A stretch of 64,000 bases of DNA from Voacanga thouarsii (GCA_026120185.1 JANUWF010002208.1:620001-684000); one strand, 5' to 3'; shown: positions 11,127 through 24,009, numbered from the stretch's first letter. Notes: a model not told the origin generated them from the letters alone. Translations and numbers: made by a program.

Positions 11127-14100
11127 CCCCCCCTAATCTAAGACGTGCATCAATAGAGCTGTAAAGATTAATAACATGCAAGGCATGCAAATTGTTCAAA
11201 AACTATGCTGGAGAAAAAGCCTTAGTGAAGATATAAGGAAGTTAAGCTAATGAACAGACTGGCAGTGGCTTGATGAGACTAGATGCATACTTCTCACGGA
11301 CAAAATGGAAATTAAGCTCAAAATGCTTAGTTCTTTCATGAAAGTTACTATTTTCTGTAATCTGTATAGCTCTTCTATTATCACAAAATAAATGAGTTGG
11401 CATTGTAGGAAGGAACTGTAATTCAGTAAGAATATAAGTTAGCTGTTGAATTTCACATGTAACTTATCTCATAGCTCTATATTCCACTTCTGTAGAACTA
11501 AGAGGCACTGTGGTTTGTATCTTTGACTTTCATCAAATCAAAGAATCTCCAAGAAAAATACATAATCTAGTGGCAAATTTCCTTATCTTTTTGCACCTTC
11601 CCCAACCTGAATCACAATATGCTATCAATTTATAGTTTAAAATAACTCGAAAGAATAAGCCTTGACTAGTTACATTTTTTAGATACCTCAAAATTCTATA
11701 TGCTGCCAATAAATATCCCTTAGTAGGTTTTTCTAAAAACTAAGAAAGATGTTGCACTCCATAATAGATATCTGGTCGTGTGGCTTTCAAATATAAAAGC
11801 TTTCTAACAATTTGTCTAAAAAGATGATTTGAAGATAATGCCTGAGACCCAACATGTCATTTGCCACTATAATCCATAGGTGTAGATATAGGCTTGCTAC
11901 CTAGAAAACCATATTGAGTCAACATCTCTAATGCATATTTTCTTTGGCATAAAATAACCCTTTTTTCTATTCTAGCTATCTCCATTCTCAGAAGTCCAAG
12001 ATCTTTAATAGCGAATTCTTGATCCAATGGGTATTTAACTCTATCAATCTTAATGAGATCATTTCCTGCCAAGATCAAATCATCTACTTAGACAAGAAGG
12101 ACAGTGATACTGCAGTGATGCCTTTTAATGAACAAACTAGGATCACTAGCAGCATCTATATATCCTTGATGCAATAAAGAATCTGATGCCACCGCCTACT
12201 TAACTGTTTGAGGCCATATAAGGATTTTTGAAGTTTGCACACTAAGGTAAGTTGAGGAGACTCAAAACCAGGTAGTAGTGTCATATATAATTCTTCAACC
12301 AAATCCCCATGTAAAAATGCATATTAATATCTAATTTGTGTAAAAACCAACCTTGTTGTGCCGCTAATGCTAGAACAAGTCTAACTATAGTCATTCTAAC
12401 AACTGGAGAAAAGGTTTCTATAAAATATATACCTGTCTACTGAGTGTAACCTATGGCTACTAACCGAGCTTTATACCTCTCGATTGTTCCATCTGCTTTA
12501 TGCTTGATCTTGAACATCCATTTGTAGCCAATTGCTTTTTTATTTGATGGTAACTGGACTAAGGTCAAAGTTTGATTTTTCTCAAGTGCTAAAATTTCTA
12601 CTTTTATAGCTGTCTTCCACTCTTCTAACTACATAGCCTCATGAAAACTATTAAGTTCCTTATGTAAAGTCATATTCATTATATAAGATTTATATTCAGG
12701 GCCAAGATGATGAAGTGTATATACAGAATGTATAGAATGAAAAGTAGAACACAAAGGAAGAGCACTGTAGACATAGTCATCAAGATAGGCAGGTTTACGT
12801 TTTTCTCTACTGGACTTCCTTATAAGGGGCACATGATCAAGTTGTGAAGCATGATCAAGTTGTGAGGGTTGATCACCAAAGTCATTTATATTCATACAAG
12901 ATGAATTAAAAGATGGAATTTCTGTAGTAGAATGATCAGAAAACAGAAAAGGAGTACTAATATGATCAAATTGAGATACAGAATCAAAAATAGTTGTGCA
13001 GGATCTTTGTCTAAAAGGAAAGATGAATTCATGGAATGTCACATCTCTGGAGACAGAAATTTTGTTAGACTGCAGATCAAGTAAAATATAACATTTACTA
13101 AGATGTGATAGACCAAGATACACTGATGGTTTACCTTTTGGATCTAATTTGGAATGACTTGGTTCAAGATTGACAACAAAACAAAGACAACCAAAAACCT
13201 TGAGTTATTCAAACTTAGGAACTCTAGAATACAACAATTCATAGGGACTTCTGTTGTTAAGCAGAGGAGTAGGAGTGAGATTAATAAGATATATAGCATA
13301 TTGGATACAGAAACCCCAATATCCAATAGAAACATTGGATGGATAATTCATAGCCCTTCCCACATTTAACAAGTGTTGATGCTTTCTTTCTACTATACCA
13401 TTCTGATGCGGAATATAAGGATAAGATTTTTGGTGAATTATCCTTCTAAATTGATAGAATTTAGGCATGACAAACTCAACTACATTATCTATTCTATTGA
13501 TTTTAATTCTTTTGCTAAATTGTGTTTCAATATACATATATAAATCACAAATGAGCTTTTGTGTTTTAGCCTTACACTTCATCTAAAAAATCTAAGTAAA
13601 TCTAGTATGATTATCAACGATTGTCAAGAAATACTTCTAAGCATGAATAACATTATCTGTGATATTTGGACCCCAAATATCCATGTAAAGCAGATCAAAT
13701 GGAGAAACAAAATTTGAAACACTAACAGGAAAACTAAGTCTATGATATTTGGCAATAGGACAAATATTACAAATGCCTTTTCTGCATTCATTACAATAGA
13801 AGTAGAATGTTGAAGTTCATTGAGGATTCTATAAGGTACATGACCAAGTCTATAATGCCACAGCATTGATTTAAGAAAGGCTATGGAAGTGCGAGAGACT
13901 GAAGATGTTACTAGTTTTGATAGATAGTATAAACCATGATGAATTTTACCTAATCCAATCATCTTCAGCTTAGTAGTATCCTGGATGAAATAACAATCAG
14001 TTTGAAAAGCCACTTTGTAATTTTTCTGTTCTACTAATTTAGAAATGCAAACAAGATTAAAATGAAAACTAGGAACAAGAAGAACATTAGAGTAATCAGT

Positions 14101-15536
14101 ACTATTTGACCATGAGGTAAACCAATATGCATATTGGTCACAGAAAATATGTATCAAAGAGCTATAGAGAATTGCTAATATGTTCAAAAGCATCTGAATC
14201 TAAAATCCAATGTAATGAATTTGACTTGCATAAAATACCTAAACCTTGTTCATTGAACTTAGCAGTGAGAGCAATAGCTTGACTAGCTACTAAATCAGCA
14301 CGATTAGCATTTAAGTCTGCACTTTTCTTCTGTAACAAATCAACTAACTGCTGATATTGGAGTGTTGTTAATCTATACAAACCTTCTGTTGACCCTCCAC
14401 TGCTTTGTGATTTCAACTGAGCATTTCCCAAAGGTAACTGAGCTACCTTGCTGAACATTCACACTTCCCCTTCCTTTATACCTTACTGGATAGCCATGCT
14501 TCTTATAACACATCTCTATGGTATAACCATTCAAACCACAATAAGTACAATCTAATGGTTTCTTATTGAATCTCCTAAAATGTCCTTCTACAGTATTAGC
14601 ATATTGAGCAGATTGCATATTTCCTCCTGATGTCTAAATTCCATATATAGATGTTTCTTTCACAGGTTTGTACAAATTCACACTACCTATTCCTAAAGCA
14701 GAATTCAAACCATTTCTAGCTACCATAACAGGATGATCTAATGATTGAAAGGAGTTTCTAGTATGTGAACTGTTTACACCTCTTTCAGTTTTAATTTCCA
14801 TAGAAAACACTTAATTTATACGAGGTAAAGGACTCATCAGCAAAACTTGAGATTTTAGTGCACTGTAATTATCATTGAGACTTTTTATAAACCAAATCAC
14901 ACAATCTCCTTTAATGTATCTTCTAACATTGCCAGACTCATTACATGTACAACATGGAATTGTCCTTAAATCCAACATTTCATAACACCAAGACTTTAGA
15001 TTACTAAAATATTGAGTTATAGTATAACTTTCTTGCCTTAAATTTTGTATTTCTTCACTGAGATTTGACAAGGACAACATATCTCTTTGATTAAATCTCT
15101 TATTAAGCTCCTTCCATATATCTACAGCAGTTTTATTATACAGTACTGATTTTGGCAATTTCTGGTGTGCACTACTTCATCAACCAAGCCATTACCAGAT
15201 TCTTACACTGCTTCAACAGTTCATACATCCTGTCTCCTGGAATTGGTATGGAAAAAGAAGGATCTATAAAATATTCTATATGTTTACATGAGAGTGCTAT
15301 GTGCATAGATCTACTCTAGGTTTGATAATTGTTCCCATCAAGCAAATGAGTTACTAACACCAAAGAAGGACAATCACTCAGATGAATATAGTATGGATTT
15401 AGTGCTACATATTCTACAATTACAGGAATTGGATTTGCCATGCTTGCAAACGAAGAATGACAAAGAAGAACAATTAAGAGAAAGCAGAAGCAAAATCAAA
15501 TTGGAGCTCAGTTCATACGAACCAGGCTCTAATTCT
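11127..15536 (-). pseudogene. Right Copia gag-pol remnant
   Basis: Read on the minus strand from an ATG at 15441 (MANPIPVIVEYV). UBN2-type gag spans about 15160-14811. The zinc knuckle near 14560 has Tyr in place of its His (CGLNGYTIEMC). The protease motif is altered (WILDSDAFEHI, Gly lost) near 14200. GAG-pre-integrase follows (LWHYRLGHV, about 13880), then integrase at 13582-13205 with PHQNGIVERKHQ, and a linker at 13123-12629. RT covers about 12600-11857; its YVDD box reads stop-VDD near 12090. RNase H runs to about 11200. It keeps the 210-bp RT segment that the left copy lost. Domain order PR-INT-RT-RH is that of Ty1/Copia. Confidence 0.85.
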
Positions 15537-15857
15537 AGGTGAAAATGTTAGATGTGCAGAGAGGGAAAATGAGTTCTTCATCTTCATTAAAAAAATTGAA
15601 TTAAAATCTGTACAAATAGGGTATTTATACACCTAATTAATTTGTAACTAACTCTAGTCTCTCTATCTATCATAACTCACTAATCTAATTACAATTACAA
15701 TGAATTACAGCTAGCTGAAGTCTGGCAGAAGCTGTGATTTGCTGACTCAGCTGTCGAGTTGTTGTCCAAGTGAAATGCAGTAGTGACAGCTGAATTGTAA
15801 AGAGATAGTGTTGCTGCTGATGTGGTGGATGCTGCTGATGTAGAGGCTACTGATGTG
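15537..15857 (-). repeat. 5' LTR of the right Copia copy, start truncated
   Basis: It matches the other two LTRs but stops at CTACTGATGTG (15857) before the TGTTAAAACCTCC start, where unrelated sequence begins. The inner end is also altered (TAGGTGAAAATG instead of ATGTGAAAATG). Confidence 0.8.
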
Positions 15858-16193
15858 ATCATGATGCTAAGAGTTTTCATTTCTTCTTAGAGAAGCAATG
15901 ATTGCTATGGAAGCTGAATTGTTGGAGATGTAATGCACCATATGCTACATTTATATATGAGCTAAAGGCCATGAAATTTGGTATGAACCTAAAATTATTA
16001 TACTGTGAATATTGAGAAAAGGCTTTGGATGTTGAATTCATGACCTAGGATTTGAATTGAATAAATTCAAAAATTCAATTCGTTAGATAGGAGAAAGTGT
16101 GACATTGAACAAGATAAGTCTATTTGTACAATAAGTTTGGTATTAAAGATAATAAAAGATTTGTTGAATACATGTTTTAGAATATTAGAAATA
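15858..16193. other. Unrecognised flank before the outer CACTA
   Basis: About 335 bp of AT-rich DNA with no domain, repeat end or recognisable RNA gene. It runs into the TAT target duplication (16194-16196) of the outer CACTA element. Confidence 0.4.
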
Positions 16194-16196
16194 TAT

Positions 16197-16370
16197 CACT
16201 ACAAGGAAATTTACATTTTAGGATGGTCAAAAACCGTCGCAAAACAGTTGCAAATGAGTTTTTGTTTTTCGACGGTTTTGTCAGTAGCTAAAAAGGATGT
16301 TGCTATTTGTGACGGCAAAGAGAAACTGTCGCCATTTGCAACGGCTTTACAACGAATTTGTGACGGCCAT
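16197..16370. repeat. Left terminal and subterminal repeats of the outer CACTA
   Basis: After the CACTACAAGG terminus come several copies of ACCGTCGCAAA-like, TTTGCGACGG-like and TTGTGACGGC motifs in both orientations. The same motif family fills 55020-56467. Subterminal motif clusters of this kind bind transposase in En/Spm. The open frames read here on both strands (16137-16424) are artefacts of the repeats. Confidence 0.7.
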
Positions 16371-16540
16371 TTAATTAACAACACCCCGCCAAGGCTTGAC
16401 CCCAACCTGGAACTTATCCAGTAGGCCGCCGCAATCTCCCTCGCTAATAATTATTAGAATTGTTACTGGACACGAGGCTCAAACCCACGTCTTTGTTATG
16501 GGAGAGGATTTTCTCCACCACTAGGCTAGGTGAATTATTG
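16370..16540 (-). mobile_element. Possible tRNA-derived SINE remnant
   Basis: On the minus strand, TAGCCTAGTGG (16528-16518) fits an RNA polymerase III box A. GGTTTGAGCCT (16485-16475), at tRNA-like spacing, is close to the box B consensus GGTTCGANTCC. The surrounding sequence (CACCTAGCC...GACGTGGGTTTGAGCC) resembles heads of plant tRNA-derived SINEs. It cannot be a working tRNA as no cloverleaf is evident. No tail or target duplication is visible, so a chance resemblance remains possible. Confidence 0.45.
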
Positions 16541-16893
16541 TGCTTATTTTCACCATATCTTAATTATATACCATATTATATTATATAGAATATTAATAAA
16601 TTCTTTTAAGGAATAAAATAAATTATATTATATTACATATTTATATTATATAAAAAATATATATTTAAATATATTCCACTTAACAATGTCTTCTCGTGCA
16701 TTCTACAATTCAATTAAATAAAGTAAAAACTCATATCCAAACTTTAGATATGAGATATAGTATAGAACATATCTATATTGTATATATAATTTTTTTAGAT
16801 ACATAATATGTACTTATAATATATATATAGCATATATATATATATATATATTGTATGATTCTTTTTAGACTATTAATATATATTAGTATATAT
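16541..16893. other. AT-rich interior of the outer CACTA
   Basis: Mostly TA-rich sequence with short TATATA runs. A segment CACTTAACAATGTCTTCTCG (16678-16697) reappears in variant form at 54928-54950 on the far side of the nested insertions. No coding content. Confidence 0.5.
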
Positions 16894-16896
16894 ATA

Positions 16897-19510
16897 CACT
16901 ACAGGGAGAGTGACCTTTAGTGACAACATAATATTGTCACTAAATCCACAAATATTGTCACTAAAGACATTTAGTGACAAAATCTTTTTGTCACTTCAAT
17001 GTCACTAAAGCTATGTCGCTAAAGGTGTGTAGTGATAATTACTTATTTTTGTCACTAAATGTTACCTTTTAGTGACAATATTACGGTTGTCACAGATGTA
17101 ATCAAGTATTAGTGACAACATTCCACGTCACTAATTTATTTCAAAGATCGTCACTTTTTGCCAATATACTGTCACTAATTTTATACTCATTAGTGGCGTT
17201 GGGTATCTTAGGCTCGTATCCTATACGGCGCAGCGGAAAATAAAATGAGATACCCTCCTAGGACCCGTCTATATGTGAAAAACAAGACATAATGATAATA
17301 AAGGTAACAGCTTTTACCTTTGGGTGATCGTCCGAAGAACAAAATTGATCTTCTTCAAGTTGAGGCGCGATCCAGCAATCCTCTTATACAAACTCCACGA
17401 GAGTTGGACGTCTAACCACTATAATCACAGTGTGTGATTATTTCTAATAGTAATCCACATAGAGGAATACTCAGGCATGAAGTTTTTTGTGCTAGCAGAA
17501 ACACTAAGTCGGCTAGGGCTGTTTTTGTTTTCAGCAAAACGAGAGCGAGAGAGAGAAAATATCGTGTGTCTTAGTTGTGTGGCATGATAATCACATTTAG
17601 CTAGGGTTTCGTGTGTATCCATTATATCACACAAAAAATCCTGCTAAAATTGAGAATTCTAATCCTATTAGAATTCCCTAATTGTAATTGGAAACATCAA
17701 GTTCTCACAATTACAACTTAGACCACAAATTATAACTAATTATAATTTGTCCACTATAACTTCTCTTTCTCTCAATCAACCCCACTATGCTATCAAATAA
17801 CATCTTGAGTATATAATCTTCTATTGTGTGTGACCTATTAGGTTTCCCAGTCAATTGGTAGCGAACATGAATTAATCCAAACGTCTTTGAGATTAATAAT
17901 CCATAATTAATTAGAATTATTCCTATTAATTCTAATCAGGATTGGTTTATTAATTCATCAACTAATAAACCCATATTCTCATATCATGAGCGGTATCTAG
18001 CAACACATCATGACCACCCAAGAGTCTAGGAAGTCAAGTGGCTTGACATGAACCCTTCAATAACAAACTTCAGTGCAATTAACGCCTTTCACTATGTAAT
18101 ATCTCATTCGGTTTGGAGTACGGAATTAGTGCCAACTCCCTCCAGAATTAATTCTGGCCCGAATACAATAGTACTTGCACCAAGAACCCACTACTCTGGA
18201 TGTGTGTCAATTGGAACTATTTCCAATACACAATCGCCTTAGCCAAGGACTTTCCGAGTAGTAATTCCTACACGTGGCCGTGAGATATTCGCCCCTACTA
18301 TTAGGAGTGGTGAATCATTTATTGACCCTCTCAACTACTTTCGTTTACCTCACAATGTACCCAATATCCATCCCATAGATGGCCCTCGATTGAGCTCCGG
18401 ATATTAGAATCAAAGTACAAAACTTAGCAAAGAAAGTACCTTAGAGATCTCAAGTCTAAGGATACTTGCACATTTGCTATATTGAGATTATATGACTGAC
18501 ACTAAATAGTTATCCATGTGATTATCTCAAAGTTAGATCATCCAATGAACTTGTTCCATTAACAAGCTTCCATGTGTTAACTTTGAATATCTCAATACTC
18601 ACGGTTATGAGAACCACCACCTGATCAAATTAGGAAGTCTAATATATGCTATTCTTAACGCATTAATGATGTCCTGTCTCATTAATACTATGACTAGGGA
18701 CTATTTAAATACTAACACCATCCAGTGTAGTAAGAATCCCATATCATGATTTCTGTCATGACTTCCTTAACACAGTGTTGTACTATGAACTTTATCGAAT
18801 AGTTATATTACTTAAAGTAAACAAAAGAAACTATAAGATAAATAATACATTTTATTAAAATAAATTGTGTCATATACAATGTACAAGTGATTGCCTCTAG
18901 GGCACAACACTAATAGTGACAACATCCTCCTTGTCACTAATTGGTCATTCATTAGTGACAACCTCCACCTTGAATAACATCAGTGACAAGAGGTTATTGT
19001 TGTCACTAAATGTTGACGTTATTCCAGTTGTCACTAATGTAGTTAATTATTAGTGACAACTTGCCTCGTCACTGATTTGTTTAAAAGATCGTCACTTTTA
19101 CCATTATATTGTCACTAATTGGTCACTCATTAGTGACAACATCCGCCTTGTCACTGATTGTTCATTCATTCGTGACAGTTGACAATGCCTGCCTTGGATA
19201 ACATCAGTGTGACAACCATATTTCTTCTCACTTGTGTTCTGTTAATAGTGACAATCGTATTTCTTGTCACTTATGTTCTATTAACAGTGACAACCCTATT
19301 TCTTAATAGTGACAACCTTTATTATCAATATTCTTAGGAAAGTTAGTGACAATATTAATTTGTTATCACCAATTTAAGCCCCACCTCATGTCTATCTTTC
19401 CGTACTTTCATCTCATTCCATTCCTCTATATGCTATTCTTTTTCCTTTCTTTCTTGTCAATATTATATTATATATAGTGACAACATTTTACTACATCATT
19501 TTATTTATTT
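16897..19510. repeat. Left subterminal repeats of the inner CACTA
   Basis: Dozens of TTAGTGACAAC and GTTGTCACTAA motifs occur in both orientations at short spacing (16897-17193 and 18912-19500), interrupted by a solo LTR. Neighbouring inverted pairs can form hairpins. The density fades after about 19500. The motif is shared with 44391-45013, which ties the two ends into one element. Confidence 0.85.
17194..18911 (-). mobile_element. Angela-like solo LTR inside the subterminal repeats
   Basis: On the minus strand it starts TGTTGTGCCCTAGAGGCAAT, a start like that of Angela-type Copia LTRs. It ends in a TTCCGCTGCGCC block and ATACCCAAC, about 1.7 kb in total. No internal domains follow, so it is a solo LTR. 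CACTA subterminal repeats resume on both sides. The target duplication is imperfect (ATTAG left, AATAG right is the best reading), so the ends may be off by a few bases. It is related to the fragment at 1-690 but in the opposite orientation. Confidence 0.75.
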
Positions 19511-20883
19511 ATCAACAACTAGTCCTTATCAATAAGTAATATATTATCTTATAATTTTTGTCATTGTGTAGTTCAAGATTCCCTAGACATGATAAACTAA
19601 GAATAAAAATTTACAATAACAAAACTGAAGAAAACATGAATACCCAAAATATATAATATTATATTTTATAATAATATCACTAAGTAGATCCTTTTATGAA
19701 TACATCTGTAACATCATTCACAAAAAATAAAAAGATGTCAGTTAAGTCTTTTTCAATTTTCATATCCAATATATTTTGATATGGGTTACTATCCAAAAAT
19801 ATACACCAACCATGGGCACAAAATATATAAGTGAGATTGAACTTAATACGCTGGCCACCTCATAGTTAGCTACTCCATGGCTCATATCATAACCCCAAAA
19901 ATCTGCAAAATTAACAAGTTTAAAGAAACAAGTGAGCTTAACTATAATGTCAAAGTTAAAAAAAGAAAAATTAAATGAACAAAAATATCACAACATTTCC
20001 TTTCTTTTAATGTAAAATCATTTGAAATATTATGCTCTAAGCATTTTAACAATTAAGCAATCAAATGTGTATAAGGATAATATGTTACTAAAAAATCAAT
20101 AAAGTAACAATCCTCGATCTATAGACCTATGCTGGTGATATTACAAAATCAATTGTCCTCTTGACGGAGAAAATGCTACAAAAATGACTACAGTAGCCTT
20201 TGTTTAAATCTATCATTTCTCAATCAAATCTCATCATCACTCTCTCTCCTACTATAGGTCCCACGTGTACTTTAAATTTTGGCAAAACTACCACTTTCTC
20301 ATCTTTTCTCACTCTCCCCACTTTACTCCTGCTTCATAAATATTGCAATCATGGCTACTAGCACTTCTAATATGTTTAGTTTTATATCATGTTCATCCTA
20401 AAAGAACAAGTTGTCAACTGATGTTTTTCAAACCAGAAACTGCAAATTCACACTGAGGTAGTTAAAGCTCACCTCTTCCAATCTAAAGTGAAAAGGAACA
20501 CAGTATGAATGCATAAAGCAGCCAGTTATAGACCTCTGCATAATGTATAGTTGTTAGTTAAATCAAATAGAAAAATTAGAAATAAGTTATGCTGCCATCA
20601 AATACAATGTGTAGACCAAACAGGCCACCATAATACAACAGCCAGGAGCATGCATCTGGTATTTTCTGCCACCACAAATGCATGCGAAGTAATAGCAACT
20701 TACTCATGTACATTTTGCAACCAAAACAGTGATCTTGTCTACCCTCATTCCACGCATATAGAAACAACAAAGAAAATAGAGAATGAATATCCCTAGCTAG
20801 AAACAAAGTCATTTCTTAAAAGAAATATGACTGTACAAAAATATGTTTAAGTCACAGCTTATTGACTCATACTGCAATGTAAG
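19511..20883. other. Inner CACTA, downstream of its transposase gene; no gene seen
   Basis: AT-rich DNA lying 3' of the minus-strand Transposase_24 gene once the Gypsy insertion is removed. It may include that gene's 3' untranslated region. The opposed short frames at 20551-20812 overlap each other and match nothing I recognise. No terminal repeats of a further element are evident. Confidence 0.4.
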
Positions 20884-20888
20884 CTGTT

Positions 20889-22424
20889 TGATAGGGCCTA
20901 AATTAGTCATATTTTTCCTACTTATTTGAGGTTATTTTACGATACATTTTGTTCAATAACTAGTCATATTCCTTCATATTTGAGATTTTACCCTTGGAAA
21001 GGTATTTTGTGCATTATTTCAGATTTTAGGGGTAAAATAAGGTAAAAACGTCACAAAACATAACAGAGGCGGTGCCAGACAGGCCAGAGGAACTAGCGCC
21101 GGCCACGTGTTGCTTCACGCACTTCGAGATAATAAAAAATTGTTGAAACAAGACCAGAACAGAACCAAACTAGCACCAGCTCTAGCAGCCATGGCGACGC
21201 CGGTTGTACTCTGGAAAATGTTGCGTGGAAATCAAGAAAAAAATCGATGAACGACTGAAGAAATAGAACACAACCGGCGCCAACTCCAGCAACCAAGGCG
21301 ACGCCAGCTGTACCTTGAGGATAAGGTAGAGCTTTGATTTTTGCACACGGTTTTTGGTAATCTGTAGACTTTTAGTATCTTCCTACTTCTACTCGGCCAA
21401 GAACCTTGCACCAATGAGTTTAGGCACTTCCTAAACCTATAAATAGATGGAAGAAACAAGAGAAGAGGGGGAATTCATAGATCATCGTAGAAAATCACTC
21501 GAATTAAAGAGAAATTCCACCAAATCAAGGAGGGTTGTGCAAGAAGGTCTTCAAAGGAAGAAGAAGGAGCATTCTCTATGAGTGCTTTCTTTTACTTTGT
21601 TTTCTTTTTCTTGAACAATGATGTATTAATTATTTTATTGTAATTTGACATTATTTTAGGTATTCATGATTTTTTGAGTTATTTGATCTTTTGATTAATT
21701 GATTATTATTCTTGGTATTTAATTACTTGTGCTAATTATGAGATTAATTGATTGTTTCTTTCCATTAACTTACTTGGAAAAGGGGTTGATGGTGGTTTCA
21801 ATTCATTGATTTCACATTTGTTATCTCTTACTTGCTTGGAAAAGGGGTTAATTGCTAAGAACTAATAATTAAAGGTTAATTGATGTCTGTCAGGAATGGA
21901 TTCATTGGTTAATTTCATGTTTTAAGTTTGCTAGAATATGAAAATTTAATCAAGAATTGTGTGTAATGCATCTTTTAAATGAATTAGTTGAGACAGGAAT
22001 GTGATGCTAATTTATCTAGAAGGTAGTGATTTCATGGATTAGAAAATAAGTGAATCTATATTAATCCTTCATGATAACAAGAGAATAATGAGTTATGATA
22101 ATGGTTAAGTGCTTTAAGGTCATGTTTGTCAAAATAATGGTTTGAGTTATATAATTCTCCATCCTTGACATGTATATATTATTTTATTTTACTTTATTTT
22201 ATTTTTATTTTTTTCACTTTATTAAGTCAGTTAAACAATGAAAAAAATGTGATTAATGCATACTTGTTCCTTGAGGATCGACACTCGTTTGAACCCTATG
22301 CTCTGTTAATAATGAGTACGCTTACTCATATGTGTAATTTGGGATTAACGTTTTAATTTAAACTTGATTGGAAATGTGCTTGGTTTTTATATGATTTTTT
22401 TTATACCCAAATAAATACGCATCA
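20889..22424 (+). repeat. 5' LTR of the Gypsy element
   Basis: The 1,536-bp LTR runs from TGATAGGGCC to ATACGCATCA. It contains a block around TCCTTGAGGATCGACAC (about 22270) that is also found, inverted, in the LTR fragment at 63600-64000. Two partial copies of a 63-bp unit lie near 21768-21860, where the 3' LTR has three. Confidence 0.9.
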
Positions 22425-22429
22425 AGTTT

Positions 22430-22448
22430 TTGGCGTCATTGCCGGGGA
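22430..22448 (+). promoter_or_regulatory. Primer-binding site, tRNA-Asp type
   Basis: Six bases after the LTR end, TGGCGTCATTGCCGGGGA differs by only two positions from the complement of the 3' end of plant tRNA-Asp (TGGCGCCGTTGCCGGGGA). This site is usual in Tat/Athila-type Gypsy elements. Confidence 0.8.
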
Positions 22449-22668
22449 ACAATATCATGAAAGCTTGAATTTTGTTGATTTCATCATGTAAATATGTAAA
22501 TATGTACAATTGTTCTTTTCGCATAAAGGTGCTATCTTTTGTATCTTGTGTATCTTTGTTATCCTTATAATCTAATTTACTAACTTTGACTAACTGTGTA
22601 TTTTGTTGTAATTATGAATTCTGTTATCTAACTCGCTTCTTGTTTTTTTTAGGTGTTATCCTTAGAAC

Positions 22669-24009
22669 ATGACCCGAAAATCTGAAGGCTCAAAGATCCG
22701 CCGGACAATCCAAAGGAACTTAATCGTAGATATGGATGGTGCTCAAAATAACAATGCTAGGAATGATAGGAGGGTCATGGATGACTTTGTGAAACCTGCA
22801 ATCTCGGGCACAGGCTTGAGTATCACTAGACCTAGGGCGGACGCAAATAATTTTGAAATAAAGCCCAATATTATCCAGATGGTCTAAAATATGGTTCAAT
22901 TTGATGGGCTACCCGAAGAAGATCCTAATGCCCACTTAGCCAGTTTCCTTAAAATTTGTGATACTTTCAAAATGAATGGTGTTTCTGAAGATGCAATAAA
23001 GTTAAGACTTTTTCCTTTTTTTTTTTTTTTAGAGATAGAGCCAAATCTTAGTTGAAGTCTTTACCTACAGTTTCTATTACTACTTGGAATGCCCTAGCTA
23101 AAAATTTTCTAGCCAAATATTTCCCTCCAGCTAGGACAGCCAAACTTAGAAATGAAATCTTTGCCTTCCAATAATTAGATTCTGAATCTTTGTATGAAAG
23201 TTGGGAGAGGTTCAAGGAGATGCTAAGAAAATGCCCACACCACAGATTTGAGCTAGAAATGCAGATGCTCATCTTTTTGAATGGCCTCATGTTCGCAACA
23301 CGCCAAGTGGTGGACTCTTCTTTAGGGGGTTCCATCAACCATAAAACCCCAGAACAGGTATTCGATCTTATTGAGAATTTGGCTTCTAATAACTATTCTT
23401 GGGGGAGTACAAGTTCTAAAGCTCGCGTGTAAGGAGTGCACAAAATGGATGTTGTGGCAGCATTGGAGGTTAAGGTGGACGCCTTGACTCAGAAAATAGA
23501 ACAAATGGTGATGCCTCAAGGCCAGGTATTAAACGTAAATTGTGATTTATGTGGAGAGGGACACCCAAATCATGAATGCCAAAATATGGGTTCACTCCAA
23601 GAAACCACGGAGCAGGCGGCCTTTGCATGTAATGTCCGTCCAGTAACTACCCTTACAGCTCTACTTATAATCCTGGTTGGAGAAATCACCCTAATTTCTC
23701 TTGGAGCAATGGAAACCAACCTAGGCATGGTTCTTTTAATTTTGGAAGAAATCAAAGGAATAACCTCCCATAAACAACAATACAGCACCTTCAAAGCCAC
23801 CATTGGAGGAATTGATTGGCCAATTGGTAAGTACAACGGAGACTAAGTTCCAAGGGGTCAATGTTACAACAAGAAACCTAGAGGCCTCTATGCAAAACTT
23901 GGAAAACCAAATTGGTCAACTGGCCAAACTACTGGGGGATCGTCAAGCTGGGACATTGCCAGAAAACACTGAGGAAAATCCACGGGATCAAAACCGTGGA
24001 AAACATTGA
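22669..24009 (+). pseudogene. Gypsy gag remnant (Retrotrans_gag plus zinc knuckle)
   Basis: The ORF opens at ATG 22669. After a Gln-to-stop change at 22885 it continues as QFDGLPEEDPNAHLASFL, KICDTFKMNGVSEDAIKLRL. A poly-T expansion near 23017-23030 shifts the frame; then come SLPTVSITTWNALAKNFL, KYFPPARTAKLRNEI, SLYESWERFKEMLRKCPHH and a PEQVFDLIENLASNNYSW segment. A further stop lies near 23431. The zinc knuckle CDLCGEGHPNHEC (C-x2-C-x3-H-x4-C) is intact near 23545. The C-terminus reads NLENQIGQLAKLL...GTLPENTEENP. This order is that of Athila/Tat gag, which packages the RNA. Several stops and shifts make it non-functional. Confidence 0.85.

Larger units (their letters stand above)
4191..15857 (-). 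mobile_element. Tandem Copia: LTR-internal-LTR-internal-LTR
   Basis: Three copies of one LTR of about 330 bp lie at 4191-4522, 10795-11126 and 15537-15857, all on the minus strand. Between them are two full-length but decayed internal regions of the same Ty1/Copia family. The middle LTR has a polypurine tract on its right side and a primer-binding-like site on its left. It therefore serves as 3' LTR of the right copy and 5' LTR of the left copy. This arrangement is known to arise by unequal recombination between LTRs. Outer ends: TGTGAAAATG at 4191; the right LTR lacks its terminal 13 or so bases, so no target duplication can be read. Confidence 0.85.

Noticed and set aside
17189..18916. Exact target duplication for the Angela-like solo LTR
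   Set aside because: ATTAG and AATAG differ, and the surrounding TAGTGACAA repeats offer several equally good pairings; boundaries left approximate.
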